From positions 1-64,000 of the forward strand of contig DATKPC010000043.1 of NCBI GenBank assembly GCA_035524275.1: 64,000 nucleotides of DNA, written 5' to 3'. Shown piece after piece: positions 1-9,852 of this stretch; the stretch's first letter is position 1, and each line of letters opens with the position of its first letter. The translations under genes were made by a program, and so were the position numbers. The DNA is from DATKPC01 sp035524275 (GTDB lineage Bacteria > Pseudomonadota > Gammaproteobacteria > Burkholderiales > Burkholderiaceae_F). The notes under the pieces are model-generated. The model did no database searches and had not been told where the DNA came from. It worked only from the letters and a program-made list of their open reading frames with translations.

Positions 1-1
1 G

Positions 2-583
2 CCGTTTTTCGACCTCGCATTCGGCAACGGCCGAGGGCTGCTGGTCGGCGCCTACGGCCTGGCCTTCGAGACGCTGGATGAAGGGCGCAGCTGGCACAGC
101 ATCGCGCATCGGCTGCCCAACCCGAAGGGGCTGCACCTGTACGGCGTCGGATTTACCGGCGGCCGGGTCTACGTCGCCGGCGAGCAGGGGCTGCTGCTGC
201 GTTCGAACGACGGCGGCGAGCGCTACGAGGCGCTGGCCTCGCCGTACAAGGGCAGCTACTTCGGGCTCGTCGCGGCACGCAGCGGCACGCTCGTCGTCTA
301 CGGCCTGCGGGGCAATGCGTTCCGGTCCACGGACGGCGGCGCGAACTGGTCGCCGATCCGGACCGGCACGCCCGTCGGCCTCGGCGCCGGCATCGAGCGC
401 GCCGACCGCAGCATCGTGCTGCTTGCGCAGAACGGTGACCTGCTGGTCAGCCGCGACGACGGTGCCAGCTTTGCGCGCCGTCCGGCTGCGGAACCCTTCC
501 CGGCCTCGGGCCTCGCCCCCGCCGACGAGCAGGCCGTGATCGTCGCCGGCCTGCGCGGACTGGCGCGCATGGACGCCGCATGA
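2..583 (+). CDS. BNR/YCF48-like beta-propeller protein (3' part)
   Basis: The gene enters the window open at its 5' end; 193 residues are visible before a TGA. The protein carries repeated Asp-box motifs (SNDGGERY, STDGGANW, SRDDGASF) spaced about 40-45 residues apart, as in BNR/YCF48-type beta-propellers. In proteobacteria such genes commonly sit directly before RND/MMPL exporters in lipid or hydrophobic-substrate loci, and here the exporter starts 17 bases downstream, so co-transcription is likely. The protein is probably a periplasmic accessory factor, but no signal peptide can be seen because the N-terminus lies outside the window. The exact role is unknown. Confidence 0.8.
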   Translation, partial: PFFDLAFGNGRGLLVGAYGLAFETLDEGRSWHSIAHRLPNPKGLHLYGVGFTGGRVYVAGEQGLLLRSNDGGERYEALASPYKGSYFGLVAARSGTLVVYGLRGNAFRSTDGGANWSPIRTGTPVGLGAGIERADRSIVLLAQNGDLLVSRDDGASFARRPAAEPFPASGLAPADEQAVIVAGLRGLARMDAA

Positions 584-599
584 TGAACGGGATCGCCTC

Positions 600-3023
600 A
601 TGAACGCCCCGACCCACGATTCCGATCAGCCGGTCACGGCCCGCTTCGAGGATTTCAACACCGGCTCCGGCTCCCGGCTCGAGCGGCTGCTGTTCAACAA
701 CCGCCCGTGGGTGGTCGCCGCCTGTCTCGTCGCGACGCTGCTGCTCGGTTGGCAGGCGCTCGGACTGCGACTCGGCGCGAGCTTCGAGAAGACGATCCCG
801 ACGCGTCACCCGTACATCGCGAACTTCCTCGCCAACCGCGACAACCTCGCCGGCCAGGGCAACGCGCTGCGCATCGCCGTCGAAACGGTGCAGGGGACGA
901 TCTTCGACAAGGACTACCTCGAGACGCTGCGCCAGCTCAACGACGAGGTCTACCTGCTGCCCGGCGTCGACCGGCCGTTCATGAAGTCGCTGTGGACGAG
1001 CAACACGCGCTGGGCCGCGGTCAGCGAGGAGGGGCTCGACGGCGACACGGTGATCACGGATCGCTACGACGGCAGCCCCGAGGCCTTGGCGGAGCTGCGC
1101 GCCAACATCGAGCGCTCCGGCGAGATCGGCCAGCTCGTCGCCGCCGACTTCCGGTCGAGCATCGTCTACGTGCCGCTGCTCGACAAGGATCCGCGCACGG
1201 GGCAGGCGCTCGACTATGGCGAGCTGGCGACGAAGATCGAGGTGCTGCGCGCGAAGTTCCAGGGTCCGAAGGTCCGCATCCACGTCATCGGCTTCGCCAA
1301 GGTCGTCGGCGACCTGATGGAGGGACTGCACCAGGTCGTCGGATTCTTCGCCCTCGCGCTCGCGATCACGGCCGCGGTGCTGTTCGGCTATACCCGTTGC
1401 CTGCGCTCGACGGCGCTGGTCGTCGCCTGCTCGCTGATCGCCGTCGTCTGGCAGTTCGGATTGTTGCGCCTCGCCGGCTACATGCTCGACCCGTACTCGA
1501 TTCTGGTGCCGTTCCTCGTCTTCGCGATCGGGATGAGCCACGGCGCGCAGAAGATGAACGGCATCCTGCAGGACATCGGCCGTGGCACGCATCGCATCAT
1601 CGCGGCGCGCTACACGTTCCGGCGCCTGTTCGTCGCCGGACTGACGGCGCTGCTGTGCGATGCGGTCGGATTCGCGGTGCTCGCGCTGATCCAGATCCGC
1701 GTGATCCAGGACCTGGCAGCGATCGCCAGCATCGGCGTCGCGGTGCTGATCTTCACCAACCTGGTGCTGCTGCCGGTGCTGCTGTCGTACGTCGGCGTCA
1801 GCCCGCAGGCCGCGCTGCGCAGCCTGAAGCTGGAGCGCGACGGGGAGCCGCGCGGCGCCTGGGCGGTCCTGGCCGGGTTCACGCGCACGCGCCCGGCACT
1901 TGCGGCGATCGCGGCCGCGGCGGTGCTGGCCGTCGTGGGCTTCGGCGTCAGCGAGCGGCTGCGCGTCGGCGACCTCGATCCGGGCGCGCCGGAACTGCGG
2001 CCCGACTCCCGCTACAACCGCGACAACGCCTACGTCGTCGAGCACTACGCGGCGAGCACCGACATCCTGACCGTGATGGTCGCCACACCGGACGACCAGT
2101 GCACGCGCTACGCGACGCTGTCGCAGGTCGACGAGCTGTCCTGGCGGCTGCGGCAGCTGCCCGGCGTCGAGAGCACCTCGTCGCTTGCGGCGCTGGCGAA
2201 GGTGGCGATGGTCGGCTACAACGAGGGCAACCTGAAGTGGTACGAGCTGATCCCCAACGAGAAGGCGCTCGGCGGCGTGCAGGCGATGGCGCCGCGGGAG
2301 ATGTTCAACCGCGCCTGCTCGTTCCTGTCGCTGAACGTCTACCTGCGCGACCACAAGTCGGAGACGCTGTCGCGGGTGGTGGACACCGTGGAGGCGTACA
2401 TCGCCGCGCAGCCGAAGTCCGATGCGCGCTTCCTGCTTGCGGCGGGACCGGCCGGCATCGATGCGGCGACCAACATCGTCGTCCAGAGTGCCACGCACAG
2501 GATGCTGCTGTGGGTCTACGGCGCCGTCGTCGTGCTGTGCTGGGTCACGTTCCGCTCGGTGCGCGCGACGCTCGTGGCCGTGCTGCCGCTGGTGCTGACC
2601 TCGATCCTGTGCGAGGCGCTGATGGTGCTGCTCGGCATGGGAGTCAAGGTCGCCACATTGCCGGTGATCGCGCTCGGCGTCGGAATCGGTGTCGACTACG
2701 CCCTGTATGTGCTGGCGGTGACGCTGGCGCGGATGCGCGCCGGCGCCAGCCTCGAAGACGCCTACCGGCAGGCGCTGCGCTTCACCGGCCGCGTCGTGAT
2801 GCTGACCGGACTGACGCTGTCGCTGGCGGTCGCCACCTGGGCGTTGTCGCCGATCAAGTTCCAGGCCGACATGGGCGTGCTGCTGGCGTTCATGTTCGCC
2901 TGGAACATGGTCGGTGCCCTGGTGCTGCTGCCGTCGCTGGCGCGATTCGTCCTGGGTCGTGCTCCGGCCGCCCTGCCACAGGCGCCCGCGGCCCCGCCCG
3001 CGCCCGGAACGCAGACCGCCTGA
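600..3023 (+). CDS. RND superfamily (MMPL-type) transporter
   Basis: An 807-aa inner-membrane protein with the two-fold RND layout: one transmembrane helix near residues 35-55, a periplasmic loop, a block of helices at about 240-400, a second periplasmic loop, and a final helix block at about 630-790. Length and layout fit the MMPL/SSD exporters found beside YCF48-like genes. These are proposed to move lipids or hydrophobic compounds across the envelope; the substrate cannot be read from sequence. It follows the propeller gene by 17 bases and precedes an aldehyde dehydrogenase by 32 bases, so it probably belongs to the same catabolic transcription unit. Confidence 0.9.
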   Translation: MNAPTHDSDQPVTARFEDFNTGSGSRLERLLFNNRPWVVAACLVATLLLGWQALGLRLGASFEKTIPTRHPYIANFLANRDNLAGQGNALRIAVETVQGTIFDKDYLETLRQLNDEVYLLPGVDRPFMKSLWTSNTRWAAVSEEGLDGDTVITDRYDGSPEALAELRANIERSGEIGQLVAADFRSSIVYVPLLDKDPRTGQALDYGELATKIEVLRAKFQGPKVRIHVIGFAKVVGDLMEGLHQVVGFFALALAITAAVLFGYTRCLRSTALVVACSLIAVVWQFGLLRLAGYMLDPYSILVPFLVFAIGMSHGAQKMNGILQDIGRGTHRIIAARYTFRRLFVAGLTALLCDAVGFAVLALIQIRVIQDLAAIASIGVAVLIFTNLVLLPVLLSYVGVSPQAALRSLKLERDGEPRGAWAVLAGFTRTRPALAAIAAAAVLAVVGFGVSERLRVGDLDPGAPELRPDSRYNRDNAYVVEHYAASTDILTVMVATPDDQCTRYATLSQVDELSWRLRQLPGVESTSSLAALAKVAMVGYNEGNLKWYELIPNEKALGGVQAMAPREMFNRACSFLSLNVYLRDHKSETLSRVVDTVEAYIAAQPKSDARFLLAAGPAGIDAATNIVVQSATHRMLLWVYGAVVVLCWVTFRSVRATLVAVLPLVLTSILCEALMVLLGMGVKVATLPVIALGVGIGVDYALYVLAVTLARMRAGASLEDAYRQALRFTGRVVMLTGLTLSLAVATWALSPIKFQADMGVLLAFMFAWNMVGALVLLPSLARFVLGRAPAALPQAPAAPPAPGTQTA

Positions 3024-3055
3024 GCGCCTGAACGCCTGACCCACGGAGCATCGAG

Positions 3056-4537
3056 ATGCCGGACATCCACGCCGCGGCGCCCGCCGCGTTCCTCGACCTC
3101 GCGTCGCTGCGAGGGCGCATCCACAGCGGCGGCTGGCGTGAAGCCGCCGCGTCAATCGAGGTCACCGAGCCGGCAACCGGCAAGGTCCTCGCGGGCGTCG
3201 GCGCCGCCCGACCCGAAGATGTCGCCCGTGCCGCGGAACTTGCGGCCGTGGCGCAGCCGGGCTGGGCCGCGACGGCGCCGCGCGAACGGTCGGCGCTGTT
3301 CCTGCGCGCGGCCGGGATATTCGAGCGCCACTTCGACGAACTCGCGCTCTGGGTCACGCGCGAGACCGGCGCGATCCTGCCGAAGGGCCAGCACGAGATC
3401 CGCGAGGCGATCGCCTTCTGCCAGTATGCGGCCTCGATGCCGATGCAGGCGCAAGGGCAACTGCTGCCGGCGCCGGCCGGCCGCACCAGCATCGCCCGGC
3501 GCGTGCCGCACGGCGTGATCGGCGTGATCTCGCCGTTCAACTTCCCGCTGATCCTGACGCTGCGCGTCGCGGCGCCTGCGCTCGCGCTCGGCAATGCCGT
3601 GATCCTGAAGCCCGACGCGCGCACGCCGGTCAGCGGAGGCTACCTCATCGCGAGAGTCTTCGAGGCTGCAGGCCTGCCCTCCGGCGTGCTGCACGTGCTG
3701 CCGGGCGGAGCCGACGTCGGCGAAGCGCTCGTGACCTGCCCCGGCGTGCAGATGATCTCGTTCACCGGCTCGGCCGCGGCCGGCCGCCGCGTCGGCGAGC
3801 TCGCCGCGAAGCAGTTGAAGAAGGTGTCGCTGGAACTCGGCGGCACGAATTCGCTGGTGATCCTCGAAGACGCGGACCCGGACCTCGCCGCCAGCAACGT
3901 CGCCTGGGGAGCATGGCTGCACCAGGGCCAGATCTGCATGGCATCGAACCGCGTCATCGTCCACGAGGCGCTCGCGGGCGGACTGGCGCAGCGCCTCGTG
4001 GCCAAGGCGACGCACCTGCCAGTCGGCGACGGCGCCACCGGACAGGTCGCGCTCGGGCCGCTGATCGACGCACGCCAGCGCGACCGCGTGCACGCGATCG
4101 TGCAGGACAGCATCGCGGCCGGCGCGAAGCTGCTCGCCGGCGGAACCTTCGACGGACTGTTCTACAAGCCGACGGTGCTGTCGGGCGTCAAGTCCGGAAT
4201 GCGCTGCCACGACGAGGAGAACTTCGGTCCGATCGTCAACCTGATGTCGTTCTCGACCGATGACGAAGCGGTCTCGCTGGCCAACGATCACCGAGGCGGG
4301 CTGGCCGCCGCGGTGATCTCGCCGGACATCGGGCGCGCGATGGCGATCGCCCAGCGCCTGAAGGCGGGGATGGTCCACGTCAACGGCCAGACGGTCGACG
4401 ACGACATCACGAACCCGTTCGGCGGACCGGGCATCGCGGGCAACGGCAATGTCCATGGCGGTCCGGGCGACTGGGAGACGTTCACGACCTGGCAGTGGTT
4501 CACGGTACGCGATGCGGCGCCGCGGTACCCGTTCTGA
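3056..4537 (+). CDS. NAD(P)-dependent aldehyde dehydrogenase (benzaldehyde/vanillin dehydrogenase-like)
   Basis: A 493-aa cytosolic aldehyde dehydrogenase of standard length. The catalytic Cys294 lies in GQICM and the general base Glu260 in LELGG; the FTGS nucleotide-binding turn is present, as are ISPFNFPL near residues 160-167 and the ENFGPI motif near residue 387. It should oxidise an aldehyde to the carboxylic acid. The order (exporter, ALDH, hydrolase, acyl-CoA synthetase) and the nearby vanillate-demethylase-type reductase and P450 suggest an aromatic aldehyde as substrate, which is inference. A GGAG ribosome-binding site lies upstream of the ATG. Confidence 0.92.
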   Translation: MPDIHAAAPAAFLDLASLRGRIHSGGWREAAASIEVTEPATGKVLAGVGAARPEDVARAAELAAVAQPGWAATAPRERSALFLRAAGIFERHFDELALWVTRETGAILPKGQHEIREAIAFCQYAASMPMQAQGQLLPAPAGRTSIARRVPHGVIGVISPFNFPLILTLRVAAPALALGNAVILKPDARTPVSGGYLIARVFEAAGLPSGVLHVLPGGADVGEALVTCPGVQMISFTGSAAAGRRVGELAAKQLKKVSLELGGTNSLVILEDADPDLAASNVAWGAWLHQGQICMASNRVIVHEALAGGLAQRLVAKATHLPVGDGATGQVALGPLIDARQRDRVHAIVQDSIAAGAKLLAGGTFDGLFYKPTVLSGVKSGMRCHDEENFGPIVNLMSFSTDDEAVSLANDHRGGLAAAVISPDIGRAMAIAQRLKAGMVHVNGQTVDDDITNPFGGPGIAGNGNVHGGPGDWETFTTWQWFTVRDAAPRYPF

Positions 4538-4578
4538 TCGGCGAGGACTGCGCCGGCGTACGTATTGAAGGAGGCATC

Positions 4579-5472
4579 ATGGCAAGGGAGCAACTCGCGG
4601 TCATCCTGCAGAACAGCGCCGAGCATCCACCGCCGGCTGATCCATCGCCATCGGCGCTCCGGCACTGGTTCGAAGGCATCCAGGCACCGACCCCGATCGC
4701 CGAAGGGTGCAGCTTCGAACGTGTCGAGTGCACGGCCGCGGGGGGCGACCTGACCACCCGGCCGCCATGCGATCAGACGAAACTGATCATCTTCTATCAC
4801 GGCGGCGGATTCCTGTTCGGGTCGAGCCGCTCGCATCGGGTCATCACGACGCACCTCGCCCGCCTCGCCAACTGCGCCGTCCTGTCGGTCGACTATCGCC
4901 TGGCCCCCGAACATCCCGCGCCGGCGGCCCACGAGGACGCGCTCCAGGCCTACCGGTGGGCCCTTTCGAAGGGATACGAGCCGAAGTCGATCGTGCTGGC
5001 CGGCGACTCCGCCGGCGGCAATCTCGCCCTGTCGACGGCGCTGCGTGCGCGGGATGCAGGGCTGCCGCGTCCGAGCGCGGTCGTTTCGTTCTCGGGCGCC
5101 TTCGATCTTGCGGGCGATGGCGCTTCGCACCGGGAACTTGCCGACGCCCCGCTGGTGAACAGGAGCATGGCGCAGCTCGCCACGTCGCTCTACGTCGGTT
5201 CCGGTGATCCGCGATCGGCTCAGGTAACCCCGCTGCACGCGGATGTCTCGCGCTTGCCGCCGACGCTGCTGCACGTGGGCACCTGGGAACTGCTGCGCGA
5301 CGACAGCGTCGAGATGGCGCGACGGCTGCAGGCGGCAGGCAACACCGTCGAACTGAAGGTCTGGGACGGCATGTGCCACGACTGGCAACTGTTCGCGCCG
5401 TTCCTCGACGAAGGCATGCAATCCCTCGAGGAAGCCGCCGACTTCATCGTCCGTGCATTCGCGTCGCGATGA
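4579..5472 (+). CDS. alpha/beta hydrolase, hormone-sensitive-lipase family
   Basis: A 297-aa esterase. The ATG at 4579 is chosen because AAGGAGG lies just upstream; the reading frame is open further left but that part overlaps the ALDH gene. The HSL signature HGGGF forms the oxyanion hole and GDSAGG holds the nucleophile Ser; the later residues Asp (LLRDDS region) and His (MCHDW) complete a plausible triad. Members of this family hydrolyse short-chain esters and lactones. It sits 41 bases after the ALDH gene in the same transcription unit. The substrate is unknown. Confidence 0.9.
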   Translation: MAREQLAVILQNSAEHPPPADPSPSALRHWFEGIQAPTPIAEGCSFERVECTAAGGDLTTRPPCDQTKLIIFYHGGGFLFGSSRSHRVITTHLARLANCAVLSVDYRLAPEHPAPAAHEDALQAYRWALSKGYEPKSIVLAGDSAGGNLALSTALRARDAGLPRPSAVVSFSGAFDLAGDGASHRELADAPLVNRSMAQLATSLYVGSGDPRSAQVTPLHADVSRLPPTLLHVGTWELLRDDSVEMARRLQAAGNTVELKVWDGMCHDWQLFAPFLDEGMQSLEEAADFIVRAFASR

Positions 5473-5530
5473 TGGACGTTGCGCCGACCCCGACCCCGAG
5501 TGTCGCAACGGGCGGCCACGGAGCGTGCTG

Positions 5531-7669
5531 ATGCCCGCGACGCCGCGTTCGCCCGATCTCGTTCCACTTCTGGCCCCGAGATCGGTGGCCATCGTCGGAC
5601 TGTCCACCAAGCCCGGCTCGGCCGGCCTGGTCGTGCTGCGCAACCTGCTCGACGCCGGATTCGACGGCGCGCTGCACCTGGTGGGCCGCAGCGGCGGCGA
5701 GGTGAACGGCCGCATCGTGCGCACCTCGGTAGCCGAACTTCCGGGCGGCGTCGACCTGGCGATCCTGCTGGTTCCGTCCGATGCGGTGCTCGACACGGTG
5801 CGGGCCTGCGTCGAACGCGGCGTGCGCGGCGCCGTCTGCTTCGCTTCGGGCTTTGCCGAGACGGGCGAGGAAGGCCGCACGCTGCAGCAGCGGATCGCGG
5901 AGACGGCGCGTGCCGGCGGCCTGGCGCTGCTGGGCCCCAATACGATCGGCTTCTTCAACAGCGTGGCCGGCTTCCATGTCTCGATGGTCGAGCTCGTGCT
6001 GCCGCCGAAGCTGCGGCCCGAGGACGGTCCCGCCGTGGCCGTCGTCGCGCAGAGCGGCGGCATCGGCGTGCACGTCTCGGCGTCGCTGCGGGCGCGCGGT
6101 GTTCCGGTCTCCTACGTGCTGACCACCGGCAATGAGGCGCTGGTCGGCCTGTCGGAGGCGCTGACCTTCCTGGCCGACGACCTCTCCACGCGCACCGCCG
6201 TCGTCTACGCCGAGCAGATCCGCTCGGCCCCCGAGGTGCTCGCGGCCTTCGGACGCATGCGTGCCGCGGGCAAGCGCGTCGTGCTGCTGCACCCGGGTCG
6301 CAGCGCAGGCGCCCAGGTCGCCGCCCGCTCGCACACCGGCGCGCTGGCGGGCAACCACGGCGCGATGCGCCTGGCCGCCGAGCGGGCCGGGGTGCTGGTC
6401 GTCGACAGCCTGGAGGAGGCCATCGACCTCGGCCAGCTGATGCTGCGCTTTCCGCAGCCGCCGGTGGGAGGCCTGGGGCTGATCACCGCGTCCGGCGCGC
6501 TGTGCGGCATCGCGCTCGACTACCTCGAGCCGCTCGGCCTGGAGATGCCGCCGATGTCGGCACCCCAGGTCGAGGCCCTGCGCGAACAGCTTCCGGCGTA
6601 CACGCCGCCGCGCAACCCGCTGGACCTGGGCACGCTGATCGGCCCGCGGCCCGAGTTGATCACGTTGGGCGTGGCCGCCGAGCAGGACGACCCCGCCATC
6701 GGCAGCCTGCTGGTCTCGCTGCCGATGCCCTCGCCCGCGATCGCCCCGGTATGGCTCGACGCCTTCCTGCGCGGGATGGAAGGCCGCACCAAGCCGGTGA
6801 TCTTCGTGATGCAGAACGAGGACATGCCGCTGCCGACGACCCTGGTGGAACGCGCTGCTCGCGCGGGCACGGTCGTGATGCGCTCGCCGGAGCGGGCGCT
6901 GCGTGCGCTGGCCAGCTTCACGCGCTACGGCCGCCTGCAGGCCGAGTGGCAAGACGGCACGGCGCCGGCAGGTCTGCCGCCCGGGGACCTTCCGGCGCTG
7001 TCCAGCGGCACGCTGCCGGAGTGGCAGGGCAAGCAGCAGCTCGCCGCCGCCGGCCTGGCCACGCCCCCCGGAGCGCTGGCCCGAACGCTCGACGACGCCG
7101 TGGCCGTCGCCGCGCGCATCGGCTATCCGGTCGTGATGAAGGCGCAGGCCGCCGCGCTGGCGCACAAGACCGAGGCCGGCGGCGTGCTGCTGGACATCGA
7201 CGGCGAAGCGGCGCTGCGCCAGGGCTGGCAGCGGCTGCACGACAACATCGCGCGCCACGCGCCCGGCCTGGCGCTGGATGGCGTGCTGATCGAGACCATG
7301 GCCGCCAAGGGCCTGGAACTGGTGGTGGGTGCGGTGCGCGACGCGCAGTGGGGGCCGGTGCTGATGGTGGGCCTCGGCGGCATCTGGATCGAGGCGCTGG
7401 GCGACGTGCGGCTGCTCGGCCCCGACCTTCCGCACGCGGCCATCGTTTCGCGGCTGCGCTCGCTGCGGGGGGCGAAGCTGCTGCAGGGCTTCCGCGGGGC
7501 GCCCGCCGTCGACCTGGACGCGGTGGCGCGCGCCGTGTCCACGATCGGCACGTTGATGCTGCAGCGGCCCGAGATCGCCGAGATCGATGTCAACCCGCTG
7601 CTGGCTTACGGTCCGGCGGGTCCGGAGCGCGGCGTCCTGGCGCTCGACGCGCTCGTGGTGGTGCGATGA
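5531..7669 (+). CDS. acyl-CoA synthetase (NDP-forming) / acetate-CoA ligase family
   Basis: A 712-aa fusion of a CoA-binding/succinyl-CoA-ligase-like part (about residues 1-460) and a C-terminal ATP-grasp domain (about 490-705). The phosphohistidine site is His268 in SHTGALAG. Enzymes of this type activate carboxylic acids as CoA thioesters with NDP plus phosphate as products; aromatic acids such as ferulate are known substrates for some relatives. The start at 5531 is preceded by GGAGCG; the open frame extends left but overlaps the previous gene. It probably takes the acid produced by the upstream aldehyde dehydrogenase, which is inference from order. Confidence 0.9.
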   Translation: MPATPRSPDLVPLLAPRSVAIVGLSTKPGSAGLVVLRNLLDAGFDGALHLVGRSGGEVNGRIVRTSVAELPGGVDLAILLVPSDAVLDTVRACVERGVRGAVCFASGFAETGEEGRTLQQRIAETARAGGLALLGPNTIGFFNSVAGFHVSMVELVLPPKLRPEDGPAVAVVAQSGGIGVHVSASLRARGVPVSYVLTTGNEALVGLSEALTFLADDLSTRTAVVYAEQIRSAPEVLAAFGRMRAAGKRVVLLHPGRSAGAQVAARSHTGALAGNHGAMRLAAERAGVLVVDSLEEAIDLGQLMLRFPQPPVGGLGLITASGALCGIALDYLEPLGLEMPPMSAPQVEALREQLPAYTPPRNPLDLGTLIGPRPELITLGVAAEQDDPAIGSLLVSLPMPSPAIAPVWLDAFLRGMEGRTKPVIFVMQNEDMPLPTTLVERAARAGTVVMRSPERALRALASFTRYGRLQAEWQDGTAPAGLPPGDLPALSSGTLPEWQGKQQLAAAGLATPPGALARTLDDAVAVAARIGYPVVMKAQAAALAHKTEAGGVLLDIDGEAALRQGWQRLHDNIARHAPGLALDGVLIETMAAKGLELVVGAVRDAQWGPVLMVGLGGIWIEALGDVRLLGPDLPHAAIVSRLRSLRGAKLLQGFRGAPAVDLDAVARAVSTIGTLMLQRPEIAEIDVNPLLAYGPAGPERGVLALDALVVVR

Positions 7670-7716
7670 GCGTGGCGTCGACGCAGTGCGCGGGCGAGTC
7701 CTGCTGAGGCCGAGCC

Positions 7717-8466
7717 ATGCGGACCCGCGTCGATCCCTTGCCGCTGCTGCTGATTCCCGGCCTGCTTTGCGACGAAGACGTCTGGGCGGCGCAGGTCGAA
7801 GCCTTGCGCCGCACGCGCGAGCTCATCGTCGCGCCGCTGGGCATCGACGATACGGTCGACCGCCTCGAAGCCATGGCGCGGCACCTGCTTTCCGCCGTCG
7901 CCGCGCCGCGCTTCGCGGTGGCAGGCCATTCGATGGGCGGGCGCATCGCGCTGGAGATGCTGCGTCAGGCGCCGGGGCGACTTGGCGGGCTCGCGCTGCT
8001 GGACAGCGGAACCGCTGCGCGCCCGGAAGGCGCCGCCGGCGAAGCCGAATACCGCTCGCGCCAGTCGCTGGTGGATCTGGCGCGCAGCCGAGGCCTGGAG
8101 GCGGCGGCGCGCGAATGGCTGCCTCCGATGGTGCATCCCGCCGTGATCGGCACCGCGCTGTTCGAGCGCATGGTGGCGATGGTGATGCGCAGCAATCCCC
8201 TGCGCTTCTCCTCCCAGGTGCAGGCGCTGTTGCATCGCCCCGATGCCGATCCGGTGCTGCGCAGCGTCGGCTGCCCGGTGCTGCTCGTCTGCGGCGAGCA
8301 GGACCGCTGGAGCCCGCCCGAGCGCCACCGGGCGATGCAGGCGCTGCGGCCGGGCTCGGTGCTGCAACTCGTCGGGGACTGCGGACACATGAGCCCCATG
8401 GAACAACCCGAGGCCGTGTCGGCCGCACTGGCGCAGTGGCTGCAGCGCTGCGATGAACAACGATGA
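7717..8466 (+). CDS. alpha/beta fold hydrolase
   Basis: A 249-aa protein with the classical nucleophile elbow GHSMGG, an Asp in CGEQDRW and a terminal His in CGHMSP, so the triad is complete. The N-terminus (LLLIPGLLCDEDVW) is typical of the 3-oxoadipate enol-lactonase/MhpC-like group. The next gene overlaps it by four bases (ATGA), so the two are translationally coupled. It may cleave an ester, lactone or C-C bond in the pathway encoded here; the substrate is not determined. Confidence 0.88.
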   Translation: MRTRVDPLPLLLIPGLLCDEDVWAAQVEALRRTRELIVAPLGIDDTVDRLEAMARHLLSAVAAPRFAVAGHSMGGRIALEMLRQAPGRLGGLALLDSGTAARPEGAAGEAEYRSRQSLVDLARSRGLEAAAREWLPPMVHPAVIGTALFERMVAMVMRSNPLRFSSQVQALLHRPDADPVLRSVGCPVLLVCGEQDRWSPPERHRAMQALRPGSVLQLVGDCGHMSPMEQPEAVSAALAQWLQRCDEQR

Positions 8467-8933
8467 GCGGGCCGGGGCAGGGCGAAATGGCCGCGGCGAT
8501 GCGGCGCTTGGCCGACGAGGCGGCCTGCCGCGAACTCGTGCTGCGGGCGGCGGCGCTGGCGGACGCCGGCCAGGCCGACGCGCTGGCCTTGCTGTTTACC
8601 GCGGACGCTCGCCTGACGCGGCCGAACGGCGTCGAGCTGCGGGGTCGCGGGGCCATCGCTCGCGCCTATGGCGACCGTCCTGCGCACCGTCTGACGGTGC
8701 ACCTGGTCTGCGGCACGGTATTCGATGACTTCGGCCACGACCGTGCCCGAGCCGTTACGCGTGTGCTGCTCTGGGCCGCTGACGATCGAGCCGACAGCGG
8801 CCCTCAGGGCCGCCCAGCCGAGGGGCGGCAGATCGTCGGCCGGTTCGTCGACCACTTCGTACGCACCGAGGAGGGCTGGCGCATCGACGAGCGCGTGGCC
8901 TGCTTCGACCTGCACACGCCGGACCCGGCATGA
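8463..8933 (+). CDS. SnoaL-like / NTF2-fold protein
   Basis: A 156-aa protein with the NTF2/SnoaL pattern: an N-terminal helix pair (ACRELVLRAAALADAG), the FTADARLTRPNG strand, then RIVGRF..DHFVR..GWRIDER-type strands. This fold is used by small dehydratases, isomerases and hydroxylase-associated proteins, and similar genes are frequent beside aromatic-ring-hydroxylating genes. Its start overlaps the stop of the preceding hydrolase as ATGA. The 106 bases after it contain no gene. Function is not assigned beyond the fold. Confidence 0.75.
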   Translation: MSGPGQGEMAAAMRRLADEAACRELVLRAAALADAGQADALALLFTADARLTRPNGVELRGRGAIARAYGDRPAHRLTVHLVCGTVFDDFGHDRARAVTRVLLWAADDRADSGPQGRPAEGRQIVGRFVDHFVRTEEGWRIDERVACFDLHTPDPA

Positions 8934-9039
8934 ACCACCGATCACGCGATCCCGAGACCCTTCGAATGAACCCGTCGCAAGCTCCCGCGGCCAACACGGC
9001 CGTGGGCCACTTGGTTCTCGAGAACCCGGAGATCCGAAC

Positions 9040-9819
9040 ATGAACGTCCAAGGTCAGGCCGCCGTCGTCACCGGCGCCGGTTCGGGCCTGGGCGAGGCCG
9101 TGGCCCGGGCCCTGGCTGCCGCAGGCGCCCGAGTGGCCCTGCTGGACATCGACCTCGACCGTGCGGAGCGCGTAGCGGCGAACTTGCGGGAGCAGGGCCT
9201 CCAGGCCCTCGCATGCCGCTGCGACATCAGCGATGCCGACGGCGCCGCGGCCGCGCTCGACGCCGCCGCTGCCGCGCATGGCCCGGCGCGCGTGCTGATG
9301 AACATCGCCGGGGTAGGCGGCGCACGCCGCGTGATCCAGCGCGACGGCACGCCCGCTCCGCTGGCCGACTTCGAGCGCACGCTGCGCATCAACCTGCTGG
9401 GCACCTACAACATGGTGCGCCTGATGGCGGCCCGGGCGGCCACGTTGCCGCCGCAGGCCGATGACGAGCGGGGCGTAATCGTCAACACGGCTTCGGTGGC
9501 GGCCTTCGACGGTCAGGTGGGCCAGGAGGCGTACGCCGCCAGCAAGGCTGGCGTCGTCGGCATGACGCTGCCGCTGGCACGCGACCTGGCGCAATGGGGC
9601 ATCCGGGTCTGCACGATCGCGCCGGGCATCTTCGCCACGCCGCTGCTGAAGGAACTGCCCGAGCCGGTGCAGCAGTCGCTCGCCGAGTCCATTCCGTTCC
9701 CCAAGCGCCTCGGCCACCCGGACGAGTTCGCGGCGCTGGCATTGCACATCGCCGCCAACGGCCACCTCAACGGCGAGGTCATCCGCCTGGATGGCGCGCT
9801 GCGGATGGCGCCGCGCTGA
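9040..9819 (+). CDS. SDR oxidoreductase, HSD10 / 3-hydroxyacyl-CoA dehydrogenase-like
   Basis: A 259-aa short-chain dehydrogenase: TGAGSGLG for NAD binding, LDID acidic turn selecting NAD, NIAG, catalytic Ser in NTASVAAF and Tyr-x3-Lys in YAASK. The string PGIFATPLL and the GQ.GQEAY environment resemble type-10 17beta-hydroxysteroid / 3-hydroxyacyl-CoA dehydrogenases. The ATG at 9040 follows GGAGATCC; an upstream open frame is not conserved. It lies between the SnoaL-like gene and the damaged oxygenase gene. It probably oxidises a hydroxyacyl-CoA made in this pathway, which is inference. Confidence 0.9.
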   Translation: MNVQGQAAVVTGAGSGLGEAVARALAAAGARVALLDIDLDRAERVAANLREQGLQALACRCDISDADGAAAALDAAAAAHGPARVLMNIAGVGGARRVIQRDGTPAPLADFERTLRINLLGTYNMVRLMAARAATLPPQADDERGVIVNTASVAAFDGQVGQEAYAASKAGVVGMTLPLARDLAQWGIRVCTIAPGIFATPLLKELPEPVQQSLAESIPFPKRLGHPDEFAALALHIAANGHLNGEVIRLDGALRMAPR

Positions 9820-9852
9820 ACGTACCGTCCGACTTCGCCATCGGAGCCCGCC

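Noticed and set aside
447..3155. A 902-codon open frame on the minus strand
   Set aside because: It is opposite the RND transporter, very rich in Arg, Gln and His, has no domain, and is explained by the third-position GC bias of the real gene.
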